Of a DNA stretch of 64,000 nucleotides, positions 1 through 8,662 are shown piece by piece. The notes beneath the pieces were generated by a model, which was given only the letters and a program-made list of their open reading frames with translations, was not told the origin of the DNA and did no database searches. The position numbers and the translations under genes are program-made. This stretch comes from Immundisolibacter cernigliae (GTDB lineage: Bacteria > Pseudomonadota > Gammaproteobacteria > Immundisolibacterales > Immundisolibacteraceae). Position 1 is the first letter of the stretch. Every line of letters begins with the position of its first letter. The stretch covers positions 1 through 64,000 of the forward strand of contig NZ_CP014671.1 of assembly GCF_001697225.1 (NCBI RefSeq), given 5' to 3'.

Positions 1-269
1 TACAGCTCCACGTGCGGTGCGACTTCGGCCAGGGACAGGGTCAGATTCAACAGCCGCTGCTCGGGCGCCGGCATCTGGTCGAGAGGAAATGCGTTCAGGT
101 GGGCGATGATGTCGTCCACTTGGCCGACCAGCGCGTCATAGAAGCCCTTGAGCTGCGCACCGGTGTTGGCACGGCGCGCGGTTTCGCGCTCGGCTTGCGT
201 GGGCAGCGCCCAGCGTTCGGCCCAGGGCGTCAGATGCCGGTAGGCGGGCGGCAACAGATCGTCGCTCAT
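1..269 (-). CDS. Small conserved-looking protein of unknown function, partial (C-terminus beyond window)
   Basis: The reading frame starts at an ATG (267-269) preceded by a strong AGGAGG ribosome site and stays open to the window edge, giving at least 89 residues beginning MSDDLLPPAYRHLTPWAERW. It is hydrophilic, with no signal peptide, membrane segment or cysteine motif. It lies 14 bp downstream of the Rieske oxygenase gene on the same strand, so the two are probably co-transcribed. I do not recognise the family; a small partner or accessory protein of the oxygenase is only a guess from position. Confidence 0.6.
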   Translation of the reverse strand, partial: MSDDLLPPAYRHLTPWAERWALPTQAERETARRANTGAQLKGFYDALVGQVDDIIAHLNAFPLDQMPAPEQRLLNLTLSLAEVAPHVEL

Positions 270-283
270 GGTTTTCCCCCTCC

Positions 284-1474
284 TCAGCCGCGGACGTACT
301 CGTCCACCGCCTGGTAGTGGTGGCGCAGCAGAACCTCCTGGTCCTGCAGGTGCATCACCTTCTTGGCGCCGGACTTGAGCGCCGCGTGGGTGGCTTCCAT
401 GGTGGCCGTGTCCTCCAGCCAGGCGTTGCGTTGTAGCACCTGGCCGTATTCCTGGCTGAAGCGCTCGCCGGCGCTGCGCGGCGGCGGGAAATACTGAATC
501 CCTTCCCACAGCGTCTGGTCCACCGACAGCGGGTGGAACTGATGCGTGAAGTACAGGCCGTCCATGATGTGGACCAGGAAGTTCGGGAACAGCACCGACA
601 ACTCGAAGGCGAAGTTGGGGCTGCGGGTGGGGTTCACGCCCGGCGGCAGCGCCACCCGCGTGCCGCGCTTGGCGATCGATGTGGTGCCCAGCCGGTGCGA
701 CAGCGCCGCCACCGGCGTCGGCGTCGGACCCTTGTCGTCCATGTACACCGCCGAGGTGCGGTGCGGGCCGAACAGTTGCACGTCGTACAGCTTGGCCGAG
801 AAGCCTTCCGGAAACGACCCGGCATGGATGGTGGTGACGTGGTAGGCCTCGGAGAAGGCGTCCTGGGCGATCTTCCAGTTGCAGTTCAGCACCGTGCGGT
901 AGGCGTACACGGCGGTCATTTCGCCGTAGGGAAAGCCTGACAGGCGCGCTGCGGCCTCGCCCAGATAGGCCTTCAAGCTGACCGCCGGCTGCGGGTCCAG
1001 GTGCGCGAAGATGAAGCCTTCCCACACGTCCACCGCCACCGGCGCGAGGCCGTTGTCGGCCTTGCAGAAGCTGTCGAAGAATTCGTCTTCCTGCGGGACG
1101 TGCGTGAGCTCGCCCTTGAGGTTGTACGTCCAGCCGTGGAAGTGGCAGGAAAAGCGCCGGTCCTTGCCGTGCCCGTCCTGGGCCCAGATCACGCGGTTGC
1201 CGCGGTGCGAGCAGGTGTTGTGAAAGCCGCGGATCTGCCCGTCCTGGCCGCGTACCAGGATGATCGACGAGTCCCAGATCGGCAACGGCTTGAGCTTCCA
1301 CGATCCGGCCGCCGGCAGCTCCTCGACCCGCGCCAGCTTCAGCCACGTGCGCTTGAACAGCCGTTCCTTCTCGCGCTGGAAGTACTCATCCGACAGCAGC
1401 GCCTCGACTGGCACCGGATCGGTACCCAACTGCGGAAACTGCTGCGCCCAACGGCTTGCAACCGGTTTGTTCAT
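284..1474 (-). CDS. Rieske non-haem iron ring-hydroxylating oxygenase, alpha (catalytic) subunit
   Basis: This is a 396-residue oxygenase component that would hydroxylate an aromatic, terpenoid or steroid-like substrate using electrons from a separate ferredoxin and reductase. The N-terminal Rieske domain binds a [2Fe-2S] cluster through Cys88, His90, Cys110 and His113 (CSH, then CHFH). The C-terminal catalytic domain has the mononuclear-iron motif with His212 and His217 in EAYHVTTIH. The length is normal for the family. A GGAGG site precedes the ATG. No beta subunit or dedicated reductase gene is adjacent; the nearest ferredoxin gene is 12 kb away. The family is certain, the substrate unknown. 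Confidence 0.9.
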   Translation of the reverse strand: MNKPVASRWAQQFPQLGTDPVPVEALLSDEYFQREKERLFKRTWLKLARVEELPAAGSWKLKPLPIWDSSIILVRGQDGQIRGFHNTCSHRGNRVIWAQDGHGKDRRFSCHFHGWTYNLKGELTHVPQEDEFFDSFCKADNGLAPVAVDVWEGFIFAHLDPQPAVSLKAYLGEAAARLSGFPYGEMTAVYAYRTVLNCNWKIAQDAFSEAYHVTTIHAGSFPEGFSAKLYDVQLFGPHRTSAVYMDDKGPTPTPVAALSHRLGTTSIAKRGTRVALPPGVNPTRSPNFAFELSVLFPNFLVHIMDGLYFTHQFHPLSVDQTLWEGIQYFPPPRSAGERFSQEYGQVLQRNAWLEDTATMEATHAALKSGAKKVMHLQDQEVLLRHHYQAVDEYVRG

Positions 1475-1552
1475 GCCCGCCTCCTGCTCACCGAGCGATG
1501 GTTGGCCTCGCGATTGGAACTGTACCCGCTTTGCGGATGACCGGCGAAGTCC

Positions 1553-2905
1553 TCAACCGGCGGGCAGACGCACCGTAATCCGCGCCCCGCCCAGCCGCGG
1601 CGAGTCGTCGATGTCGAGGCTGCCACCGTAGGCGATGGCGATGTCGCGCACCACGGCCAGGCCGATGCCTTGGCCCGGCACGCGCCGGTCGGCGCGGGCA
1701 CCGCGCTCCAGGACCGCCTCGCGCAGCGGCGGCGGCACGCCGGGGCCGTCGTCCTCGAGCGTCAGTTCAAGACTGCGCGGGTCAATTCCGTCGCCGCCGG
1801 TCGGCTGCACGCTCAGCCACACCTGCCGTTCGCACCACTTGTAGGCGTTGTCGAGCAGGCAGCCGAGCAGTTCGTACAGGTCACCCGCGTCGCCGGCGAA
1901 CTGTCCGCCGTGCGGGTCGTCCAGTTCTGCGGCCACGCCCTTGTCGGCGTAGACCTTGTCCAGGCCCGCCATGATGCGGGCGGCCACCTGCGCCACGCCC
2001 ACCGCGGCGGTGAACGTGGTGCGGCCGGAGGCAGCGGCACGCCGCGCCTGGTAGGCCAGCGAGGCATCGATGCCATCGACGGCGTCCGTCAGCAGGCGCT
2101 GCTGGGCCGGCGGTGCATCGGCCGCGGCGTTGCGCAGCACCGCCAGCGGCGTCTTGATGCTGTGGGCCAGATCCGCCAGCGCGTTTCGCTGGCGCAGCAG
2201 CTGGGCGCGTTCGTGGCGCAGCAGCGCGTTCAGGCCGTCCGTGAGGGGCAACAGTTCGGCCGGATAGCGGCCGGCCAGATCGTCGCGCTCGCCGCGCTCG
2301 ATGACGCGCAGGTCGTCTGCCACCTGCCGCAGCGGGCGCAGGCCCCAGCGCAGGATCAGCATCTGCGTCAGCAGCAGCAGGGCGGCGGCGCCGCCCAGCC
2401 ACAGCATGAGGGTGGTTTCGAACTGGCCGATCTCGGCCGCCAGCTCGTCCAGGCGCGCGGCAACGGAAAACGTGAACTGCTGCGCCGCGCCGCCCTGGAC
2501 TTCCCAGCCGACGCCGAAGCTGTACGCCAGCAGCGTCTCGCCGTCGGCACGCACGCGGGTCCAGGATTCACGTCCCGGCGCGAGGCCGCGCACGAACGGC
2601 AGATTCAGTCCCACCGACGAGGGCGAGCGCCACAGCACCTTGCCGTCGCGGGCACTGACTTCGGCGTAGCGCCCGGAGCCGGGCACTTCGAGCCGGCTTT
2701 CGGGCAGATCCTGGGGCAGTTCCAGCGTGCCGCGCCGCAGCTCGGCGGCCGACAGCAGGGCAAATATCTCCGTTTTCAGTCGGGCCCGCAGGGCGTTTTC
2801 GGCACTGTCGCGATAGGCCCGGTCCAGCGCCACCGCGGTGGCGCCCAGGAACACCGCCAGCACCAGCAGCGACGACAGCAGCAGGCGGCGCCGGATCGAG
2901 CCCAT
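1553..2905 (-). CDS. Membrane sensor histidine kinase, PhoQ-like
   Basis: A 450-residue sensor of a two-component system. A transmembrane helix at about residues 7-27 and a second at about 165-186 bracket a periplasmic sensor domain of about 135 residues. A HAMP-like linker follows, then the dimerisation domain with phospho-acceptor His248 (DLAHSIKTPL), then the ATPase domain with an N box (LLDNAYKW), a G1 box (DDGPGVP) and a GQGIGL lid motif. It starts directly after the response regulator stop with no gap, so the pair is translated together. The regulator, kinase and downstream envelope genes suggest sensing of metal, cationic peptide or envelope stress. The ligand is unknown. Confidence 0.9.
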   Translation of the reverse strand: MGSIRRRLLLSSLLVLAVFLGATAVALDRAYRDSAENALRARLKTEIFALLSAAELRRGTLELPQDLPESRLEVPGSGRYAEVSARDGKVLWRSPSSVGLNLPFVRGLAPGRESWTRVRADGETLLAYSFGVGWEVQGGAAQQFTFSVAARLDELAAEIGQFETTLMLWLGGAAALLLLTQMLILRWGLRPLRQVADDLRVIERGERDDLAGRYPAELLPLTDGLNALLRHERAQLLRQRNALADLAHSIKTPLAVLRNAAADAPPAQQRLLTDAVDGIDASLAYQARRAAASGRTTFTAAVGVAQVAARIMAGLDKVYADKGVAAELDDPHGGQFAGDAGDLYELLGCLLDNAYKWCERQVWLSVQPTGGDGIDPRSLELTLEDDGPGVPPPLREAVLERGARADRRVPGQGIGLAVVRDIAIAYGGSLDIDDSPRLGGARITVRLPAG

Positions 2906-3583
2906 TCAGGCCCGGCGCAGCGCCAGCCGGTAGCCGCGCCCGCGCAGGGTCTCGATCGGATTCAGGCGTTCGTCCGGGTCGAGCTTCTGGCGCAGACGGC
3001 GGATGAAAACTTCCAGCACGTTGCTGTCGCGGCTGGCGTCGTCCGGGTACAGGTGTTCGGTCAGCTCGGTCTTGGACACGACCTCGCCGGCGTGCAGGAT
3101 CAGGTATTCGAGTACCTGGTATTCGTAGGCGGTCAGGTCGAGCTCCGTGTCGTCGATATAGGCGCGCCTCTCGCGGGTGTCGAGCCGCAGCGGCGGGCAG
3201 GCGATGACGCTGTCGGCCCAGCCGGCGGTGCGCCGGATCAGCGCCCGCAGGCGAGCGATCAGCTCCGCCATCTCGAACGGTTTGACCAGGTAATCGTCGG
3301 CGCCGGCATCCAGGCCGGCCACCTTGTCCTGCCAGTTGTCGCGGGCGGTCAGGATCAGGATCGGGTAGCGGCTGCCGCGCGCGCGCAGGCGGCGGATCAC
3401 CGCCATGCCGTCGCGCCGCGGCAGGCCAAGGTCGATGACGGCCACGTCGTAGGGAAATTCCAGGCCGTAGTACTCCGCTTCCATGCCGTCGCCGGCGCTG
3501 TCGACAACGAAGCCGGCCGCACTCAGGCCGCCGACCAGCTGCTCGCGCAGCGCGGCATCGTCCTCGACCACCAGGGCACGCAT
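2906..3583 (-). CDS. OmpR/PhoP-family response regulator
   Basis: A 225-residue transcription factor with an N-terminal receiver and a C-terminal winged-helix domain. The receiver has the acidic pocket E7-D8-D9, phospho-acceptor Asp51 (VIDLGLP) and Lys101 (YLVKPF). The winged helix ends with the typical FIRRLRQKL recognition helix and RGRGYRL wing. It is the first gene of the kinase pair, and its stop codon abuts the kinase start. Three small exported proteins lie just upstream on the same strand, so all five genes could form one operon. That would resemble PhoP-type loci that carry PepSY-like small proteins. Confidence 0.9.
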   Translation of the reverse strand: MRALVVEDDAALREQLVGGLSAAGFVVDSAGDGMEAEYYGLEFPYDVAVIDLGLPRRDGMAVIRRLRARGSRYPILILTARDNWQDKVAGLDAGADDYLVKPFEMAELIARLRALIRRTAGWADSVIACPPLRLDTRERRAYIDDTELDLTAYEYQVLEYLILHAGEVVSKTELTEHLYPDDASRDSNVLEVFIRRLRQKLDPDERLNPIETLRGRGYRLALRRA

Positions 3584-3598
3584 GTCTGTGCGGCTCGC

Positions 3599-4099
3599 TC
3601 AGCGCTGCCGGTCGTCGCGCGGGTCGACATAGCGCTCGCGCACGTAGCCGTCCGGGGTCAGCACGCGCACCCGGTAGCCGCGATCATCGGTGGGCTCCGA
3701 CGACAGCACCCGGCCGCGCTCATCGCGGCGCACGGCATCGGCCGCACGCCGGGCATCGTTGCCGTGGCGGTTGCGCTGGTCCGGATTGCGGTACCGGTCG
3801 TCCTGGCGTTCCCATTGATCGTCGCGGGAGCGGCCGCGGTGGTCATCGTACGAGGTGCCCAGCGGCCGATCTTCGGCCCGCGTGCGTTCGCCGGATCGTG
3901 ACCGGCTCGAGCCGCGATCGGAGCTGCCGTATTCGCGCCGCCGGTCATTGGACTGATAGCTGCCGCGCCGATCGTCGTCGCGCTGGTAGCCGCGGCGGTC
4001 ATCGGAACCGCCCAGCGCCCGGTCGGCGAACACTGGACCACTGACTGCCAGTATGAGCAGACAGATGGCGAGGCGAAGACCGTGTCGTGTGCGCTTCAT
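3599..4099 (-). CDS. Secreted Arg/Asp-rich protein with a PepSY-like C-terminal motif
   Basis: I place the start at the ATG at 4097-4099, because the protein then begins MKRTRHGLR followed by a hydrophobic stretch and a cleavage site after PVFA, a clear signal peptide. The mature part, residues 27 to about 125, is low-complexity sequence dominated by Arg, Asp, Ser and Gly (many DDRR units). The last 40 residues (RGRVLSSEP ... GYRVRVLTPDGYVR) resemble the short PepSY-like tails found beside PhoP/PhoQ-type systems. It lies 15 bp upstream of the response regulator. A periplasmic sensor accessory or polyampholyte role is an inference. Confidence 0.65.
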   Translation of the reverse strand: MKRTRHGLRLAICLLILAVSGPVFADRALGGSDDRRGYQRDDDRRGSYQSNDRRREYGSSDRGSSRSRSGERTRAEDRPLGTSYDDHRGRSRDDQWERQDDRYRNPDQRNRHGNDARRAADAVRRDERGRVLSSEPTDDRGYRVRVLTPDGYVRERYVDPRDDRQR

Positions 4100-4127
4100 G
4101 GTGCTGTCCCGCGCCCGGCGCGGGCGC

Positions 4128-4667
4128 TCAGTATTCATCCTGTGGCTGCACCGCCACGCGCACGCGGATTCGTTCACCGGGCTCGTAGTCGGTGATGGTC
4201 ACGTGTTCGCGGCCGGCGTAGGCGTAGGTCACCCGATAGCCGTCGATGCGCTGCTCGGAAGTGTACTCGTGGCGTACTTCGCAGCGCTCGCGCGAGGTGT
4301 AGTAACCATCATCGCTGCGGCGCCGGTTGCTCAGGTCGCGCCCGACCGAGGCACCCAGCACCGTGCCGGCGGCGGTTGCTATCCCTTCGTGGTGACGCCC
4401 GCCCAGTTCGTGCCCCAGCACGCCGCCGACGATGCCACCCAGGATGACGCCGGTGTGCGAGCGATAACCGGGCCGCTCGACGTACACCTCCTCGTCCCAG
4501 CACTCGCGCCGGGGTTGCTCCACGCGCACCGTGCGGTACATCGGTTCGACGTGAACCACCCGGGCGTCGACGTAGTAGCGGTCGCGGTCGCCCCGATAGC
4601 CGGCCGCGGCATTGTTGGCGCAGCCGGCAAACAGGGGCAGGATCACCAGCAGCCGTGTCAGTTTCAT
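4128..4667 (-). CDS. Outer-membrane lipoprotein with glycine-zipper 2TM domain
   Basis: A 179-residue protein whose signal peptide ends in the lipobox LFAGC, so Cys15 should be lipidated. At about residues 70-110 there is a glycine zipper (GVILGGIVGGVLGHELGG, then GTVLGASVG), the pattern of the SlyB/17-kDa surface antigen type domain that packs into the outer membrane. The C-terminal third is charged and soluble. It lies 28 bp upstream of the secreted Arg/Asp-rich gene. SlyB is a known PhoP-regulated lipoprotein in enterobacteria, so its place beside this two-component pair is consistent, but direct regulation here is inferred. Confidence 0.75.
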   Translation of the reverse strand: MKLTRLLVILPLFAGCANNAAAGYRGDRDRYYVDARVVHVEPMYRTVRVEQPRRECWDEEVYVERPGYRSHTGVILGGIVGGVLGHELGGRHHEGIATAAGTVLGASVGRDLSNRRRSDDGYYTSRERCEVRHEYTSEQRIDGYRVTYAYAGREHVTITDYEPGERIRVRVAVQPQDEY

Positions 4668-4694
4668 GGTCGTGTCCTCCGCGCACCCGTGGTC

Positions 4695-5042
4695 TCAGTC
4701 GTCGTAACGGCTGTAGTCGACCAGGAAGCCGACCAGTCCGCTTTCGTAGTAGCCGACGTGTCCGCAGCCGCGATAGTGACGGTGGTAGTGACGCGGCGGG
4801 GCGTAGTAGTGGCCATACGAACGATGGCCCCAGCCATGCCGATAGCCATGCCCACCATGCCGATCGTGGCGTCGATCGTGGCCCCGCCAGTGGCTGCCAC
4901 CATGCCGGTCACCGCCGTGATGGCGATACTCGTGATGCTGGCCGAGGTAACGCTCGCCGGCCTGGGTCGGCGCGGCCAGCAGTAATGCGCCCGACAGCGC
5001 CGACATCAACAGCAGATTTTTAAGTACCCTTCCGGTAGTCAT
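4695..5042 (-). CDS. Secreted histidine-rich protein, probable metal binding
   Basis: The start at the ATG at 5040-5042 is favoured because GGAGGG sits at a proper distance, whereas an ATG 15 bp upstream overlaps that site. The 115-residue product has a signal peptide (LLLMSALSGALLLAAPTQA) and a mature region packed with His, Arg, Tyr and Gly (for example HHEYRHHGGDRHGG and HGGHGYRHGWGHR), then a CGHVGYYESGLVGFLVDY tail. Histidine clusters of this kind usually bind Ni, Cu or Zn. It heads the minus-strand run leading into the two-component genes and may buffer the metal they sense. No family name is recognised. Confidence 0.65.
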   Translation of the reverse strand: MTTGRVLKNLLLMSALSGALLLAAPTQAGERYLGQHHEYRHHGGDRHGGSHWRGHDRRHDRHGGHGYRHGWGHRSYGHYYAPPRHYHRHYRGCGHVGYYESGLVGFLVDYSRYDD

Positions 5043-5174
5043 GGCATATCCCTCCACGGGGATTCGCCGCGGGGCCCATCCCCGCTGCGTGACGCCACGT
5101 TAGGGCGGTCTGCCTGAACGCACGCTGAACGCCCGTTCCATCCTCCGCAAGCCCACTCGGAGTCTTTGCGCATC

Positions 5175-5966
5175 ATGCTCAAGCGCCTGTTTTTCCTGCT
5201 GCCCCTGGCCGTGCTGGCCGCCTGTACCACCTCGCCGCTGGGCCGCAGCCAGCTGCAGTTGTTCTCGGACACGGACCTGTCGCAGATGGGCCTGGCCGCC
5301 TACGACGACATCCGGAAAAAACAGCCCACCGACGCCAATCCGGCCGCCAACGCCTACGTACGCTGCGTGGCCGATGCCATCACCGCGGTGCTGCCGGGCA
5401 ACGGCCAGTCCTGGCAGGTGACGCTGTTTCGGGACGACTCGGCCAACGCCTTCGCGCTGCCGGGCGGCAAGATCGGTGTCAACAGCGGCCTTCTGAAAGT
5501 CGCAACCAACCAGGATCAGCTGGCCACGGTGGTCGGCCACGAGGTGGCGCACGTGCTGGCCCGCCATTCCGGCGAGCGGCTGTCGAACCAGGCCGTCGTG
5601 GACACCGGCCTGCAGGCCGCGCAGGCCATCAGCGGCAGCATGTCGCCGGCCAAGCAGCAGCTGATGGGCCTGCTCGGTGTCGGCGCGCAGGTCGGCGTGC
5701 TGCTGCCGTTCTCGCGCACGCAGGAGAGCGAGGCCGATCTGCTGGGCCTGGACCTGATGGCGCGCGCCGGCTTCGATCCGCGGCAAAGCGTCGCCCTGTG
5801 GCAGAACATGGAGCGCGCCAGCGGCGGCGGGCCGCCGGCCTTCCTGTCCACGCACCCCTCGCCGGGTGGTCGCATCGAGGCGCTGCAAAACCGTCTGCCG
5901 CAGGCGCTGGAGCTGTACCAGCAGGCCCGGGCCCAGGGTCGCAAGCCGGCTTGCCGGGCGCCCTGA
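5175..5966 (+). CDS. M48-family metalloprotease lipoprotein (LoiP/YcaL-like)
   Basis: A periplasm-facing zinc protease for outer-membrane protein quality control. The signal peptide ends in lipobox VLAAC. The catalytic motif HEVAH supplies two zinc ligands and the glutamate, and a downstream ESEAD supplies the third ligand. About 263 residues, as usual for single-domain M48 lipoproteins. The ATG at 5175 is chosen over a TTG at 5166 because the upstream GGAG would sit only 3 nt from the TTG. The gene is divergent from the histidine-rich gene, sharing a 130-bp intergenic region. Confidence 0.88.
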   Translation: MLKRLFFLLPLAVLAACTTSPLGRSQLQLFSDTDLSQMGLAAYDDIRKKQPTDANPAANAYVRCVADAITAVLPGNGQSWQVTLFRDDSANAFALPGGKIGVNSGLLKVATNQDQLATVVGHEVAHVLARHSGERLSNQAVVDTGLQAAQAISGSMSPAKQQLMGLLGVGAQVGVLLPFSRTQESEADLLGLDLMARAGFDPRQSVALWQNMERASGGGPPAFLSTHPSPGGRIEALQNRLPQALELYQQARAQGRKPACRAP

Positions 5967-6051
5967 CAGCGGGCATACCGACCGACGCTGATGTTTCGGC
6001 GGGCACGGTCGCCTGCCGAAAACGGACAACAAACCAGGGAGGAGTAATCCG

Positions 6052-7653
6052 TTGGATGCAGATTTCATCATCGTGGGCGCCGGTTCGGCCGGCTGCGTGC
6101 TGGCCAACCGGCTGACCGCCAGCGGCAAGCACAGCGTGCTGCTGCTGGAAGCCGGCAAGGACGACAACAGCCTGATCGTGCGCATGCCCAAGGGCTTCGG
6201 CAAGCTGATATTCGACCAGCACCACGTGCGCCGCTTCGATACGCAGCCGGAGCCGGGCAACGGCAACGCGTCCGAATCCTGGCCCCGCGGGCGCATGCTG
6301 GGCGGCTCCAGCACCGTCAACGGCATGTTCTATACCCGCGGCCAGCCGCAGGATTTCGACGACTGGGCCGCCGCCGGCAACCCCGGCTGGGGCTGGGCAG
6401 ACATCGCGCCCTGCTTCAAGGCCATGGAGGACCACGAGCTGGGTGCCGATGAGGTGCGCGGCGCCGGCGGACCGCTGCACATCAGCAACCACCCGAACCC
6501 GCATCCCCTGTGCGACGCCGCCATCGCCGCCGGCAGTCGGCTCGGCCTTGCGGTCAAGAACGACCTGAACCGGCCCGAGCAGGAAGGCATCGGCTACGTG
6601 CAGTTCACCATCCGCAACGGCCGCCGCGAGGACGCCGCAACGGCCTTCCTGCGCCCGGTCATGAACCGTCCGAACCTGCGCGTGGTGACCGGCTTTCTGG
6701 CCGGGCGGGTGCTGTTCGAAGGCACGCGCGCGGTGGGTATCGCCGGCACACTCAATGGCCGGCCGCAGGAATACCGCTGCGGCAGGGAAGTGATTCTGGC
6801 CGGCGGCACGCTGCAATCGCCGCAGCTGCTGCAACTGTCCGGCATCGGCCCGGCGCAGCACCTGACCGACCTGGGCATCCATGTGGTCAGCGACCTGCCG
6901 GGCGTCGGCCAGAACCTGCGCGAGCACCGCATGATGATGGTGCAGTTTCGCCTGCGCGAGCCGATCGGCCTGAACCGCCAGTTCGGCGGCTGGCGCCTGG
7001 GCCGCAACGTGTTGCAGTACCTGCTCACGCGAAAGGGCCTGATGGCCACCGGCTCGCACGACGTGGTGGCCTTCGTGCGCAGCTCGCCGGACCTGACCCG
7101 CCCCGACGTGGAGCTGGTCATGGCGCCGTTCTCGCTCACGCCCGGCAGGATGTCGATGGCCTTCGAGCAGGCCCACGGCATGCAGATTTTCGGCTACCAG
7201 TTGCGCCCGGAAAGCCAGGGCAGCGTCATGATCACGAGCCGCGATCCGGCTGCCGCGCCGCGCATCCAATCCGGCTTTTTCAGCACCGACGGCGACCGCC
7301 AGATGAGCGGACGCATCCTGCGCTACATCCGGAATCTGGCCGCCCAGTCGCCGCTGGCCGAAAAGCTGGTCGAGGAAACCAGCCCCGGCGCACAGGTGCA
7401 GACCGATCAGGACGCGCTGGCCTTCCACAGCGAGTTCGGCGGCCCGGTGGCCCACCCGGCCGGCACCTGCAAGATGGGTTGGGACCCGCTGGCGGTGGTC
7501 GACGCGCGCCTGCGCGTGCATGGCGTCACCGGCCTGCGGGTGATCGACTGCGCCATCATGCCAAGTCTGGTGTCGGCCCATACCAACGCCGCGACGATGG
7601 CGATTGCCTGGCGCGGCGCCCAGCTGATCGAGGAGGAGCTGGCGGGTCGATGA
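6052..7653 (+). CDS. GMC-family FAD-dependent oxidoreductase (alcohol/choline dehydrogenase type)
   Basis: A 533-residue flavoprotein that oxidises an alcohol to an aldehyde or ketone. The N-terminus has the FAD-binding GAGSAG ([14 protein letters not shown]). Both GMC signatures are present: [18 protein letters not shown] near residue 90 and [17 protein letters not shown] near 247. The C-terminal catalytic region shows HPAGTCKMG and [10 protein letters not shown], which contain the active-site His and the FAD contacts. The start is a TTG: GGAGGAG lies 7 nt upstream, and the nearby ATG at 6056 is out of frame. Related enzymes act on choline, aliphatic alcohols or polyethylene glycol; the substrate cannot be read from sequence. 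Confidence 0.88.
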   Translation: MDADFIIVGAGSAGCVLANRLTASGKHSVLLLEAGKDDNSLIVRMPKGFGKLIFDQHHVRRFDTQPEPGNGNASESWPRGRMLGGSSTVNGMFYTRGQPQDFDDWAAAGNPGWGWADIAPCFKAMEDHELGADEVRGAGGPLHISNHPNPHPLCDAAIAAGSRLGLAVKNDLNRPEQEGIGYVQFTIRNGRREDAATAFLRPVMNRPNLRVVTGFLAGRVLFEGTRAVGIAGTLNGRPQEYRCGREVILAGGTLQSPQLLQLSGIGPAQHLTDLGIHVVSDLPGVGQNLREHRMMMVQFRLREPIGLNRQFGGWRLGRNVLQYLLTRKGLMATGSHDVVAFVRSSPDLTRPDVELVMAPFSLTPGRMSMAFEQAHGMQIFGYQLRPESQGSVMITSRDPAAAPRIQSGFFSTDGDRQMSGRILRYIRNLAAQSPLAEKLVEETSPGAQVQTDQDALAFHSEFGGPVAHPAGTCKMGWDPLAVVDARLRVHGVTGLRVIDCAIMPSLVSAHTNAATMAIAWRGAQLIEEELAGR

Positions 7654-7741
7654 GCGGGCCGCCAGCCAGTTGACGCCCCGTCTGCGAGGCGCCCCCGTGT
7701 GGGGGGCAGGCCCCGGGCCGACCGGCTTGAGCAAGGCGTGA

Positions 7742-7821
7742 GAGGCCCGCCTCGGGCCGAATGGCTGATTGCAGGATTCGCGGCGGGGGCGCCGCTCCCA
7801 CGGGGCGCTGCTCCCACAGGA
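7742..7821 (-). repeat. Palindromic intergenic repeat, family C (GGGAGCGGCGCC type)
   Basis: Two related palindromic arms, one near CGCCTCGGGCCGAAT and one near TTCGCGGCGGGGGCGCCGCTCCCAC, lie between the GMC oxidoreductase and the glycosyltransferase. The same pair of arms recurs at 27288-27492 (twice), 35383-35455, 52707-52768 and 57972-58041. This copy is in the opposite orientation to the others. The rest of the 7654-7869 interval holds no recognisable gene. Confidence 0.8.
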
Positions 7822-7869
7822 CGATCATGACTGTTTTAGGAATCAACCTCGATCCGGACGGGTCTTCGA

Positions 7870-8658
7870 ATGCCAGTGATTGACAATCCGCAGTCTGCCC
7901 GCCGGGTCGGCAATGTGCTCGGCGCGCAGGTCGATGTTCTGGCATGGGATGTCGCGCTGGAGCGCCTGCTCGGCTGGGCCCGGGCGCGTGAGTCGCGCTA
8001 TGTGACGATCTGCAACGTGCACGTAGTGGTGAGCGCGGCGCGGGATGCGGCGTATCGGGACATCATCAACGGTTCCGACATGGCGACGCCGGACGGGGCG
8101 CCGGTGGCGTGGATGCTGCGCCGCCTGGGCTTTGCCGGGCAGCCGCGCATCAGCGGGCCGGATCTGATGTGGGCGCTGTGCGAGCGCTGCGCGGTCGAGG
8201 GGCTGCCGATTTATTGCTATGGCGCCGCGCCGGCCACGCTGGCGTTGCTGGAGGCGCGTTTGCGTGAGGCGTTTCCGGCGCTGCGGATGGCGATGGAATC
8301 GCCGCCGTTCCGCGCACTGACGCCGCAGGAGGACGCGGCGGCGGTGGAGCGGATCAACGCCAGCGGCGCGGGCATTGTGTTCGTGGGCCTGGGCTGCCCC
8401 AAGCAGGAACGCTGGATGGCCGAGCAACGCGGGCGGGTGCAGGCGGTGATGATCGGCGTGGGCGCGGCCTTCGATTTCCACGCCGGTACCGTGCAACGGG
8501 CACCGCTGTGGATGCAGCGCCGGGGGCTGGAGTGGTTGCACCGCTTGGCAAGCGAGCCGCGGCGGCTGTGGCGGCGCTATCTGGTGACCAACACGCTGTT
8601 CGTGTGGTGGGCGGGACGGCAGTTGTTGCGCGGGATATCGAGACGCGGAGCGGAGTGA
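7870..8658 (+). CDS. WecG/TagA/CpsF-family glycosyltransferase
   Basis: A 262-residue GT26-type enzyme that transfers an N-acetyl-mannosaminuronate or -mannosamine-like sugar onto an undecaprenyl-linked intermediate in exopolysaccharide or antigen synthesis. Family hallmarks are present: TPDGAPVAWMLR near residue 75, GLGCPKQERWMAE near 175 and GVGAAFDFHAGT near 198. The C-terminal arginine-rich tail is typical of membrane-associating members. No other polysaccharide gene is visible nearby, but a PEP-CTERM gene follows 1.1 kb downstream, and PEP-CTERM/exosortase systems commonly accompany exopolysaccharide loci. The gene ends directly at the repeat array. Confidence 0.88.
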   Translation: MPVIDNPQSARRVGNVLGAQVDVLAWDVALERLLGWARARESRYVTICNVHVVVSAARDAAYRDIINGSDMATPDGAPVAWMLRRLGFAGQPRISGPDLMWALCERCAVEGLPIYCYGAAPATLALLEARLREAFPALRMAMESPPFRALTPQEDAAAVERINASGAGIVFVGLGCPKQERWMAEQRGRVQAVMIGVGAAFDFHAGTVQRAPLWMQRRGLEWLHRLASEPRRLWRRYLVTNTLFVWWAGRQLLRGISRRGAE

Positions 8659-8662
8659 AAGG

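Noticed and set aside
1670-3901. A 743-codon open frame on the plus strand opposite the kinase/regulator genes
   Set aside because: Its Arg/Gln/His-rich translation has no domain, and it lies antisense to two well-supported genes. High GC produces such shadow frames.
7827-7883. An 18-codon frame ([12 protein letters not shown]...) just before the glycosyltransferase
   Set aside because: It is short, lacks a convincing ribosome site and overlaps the start of the real gene.
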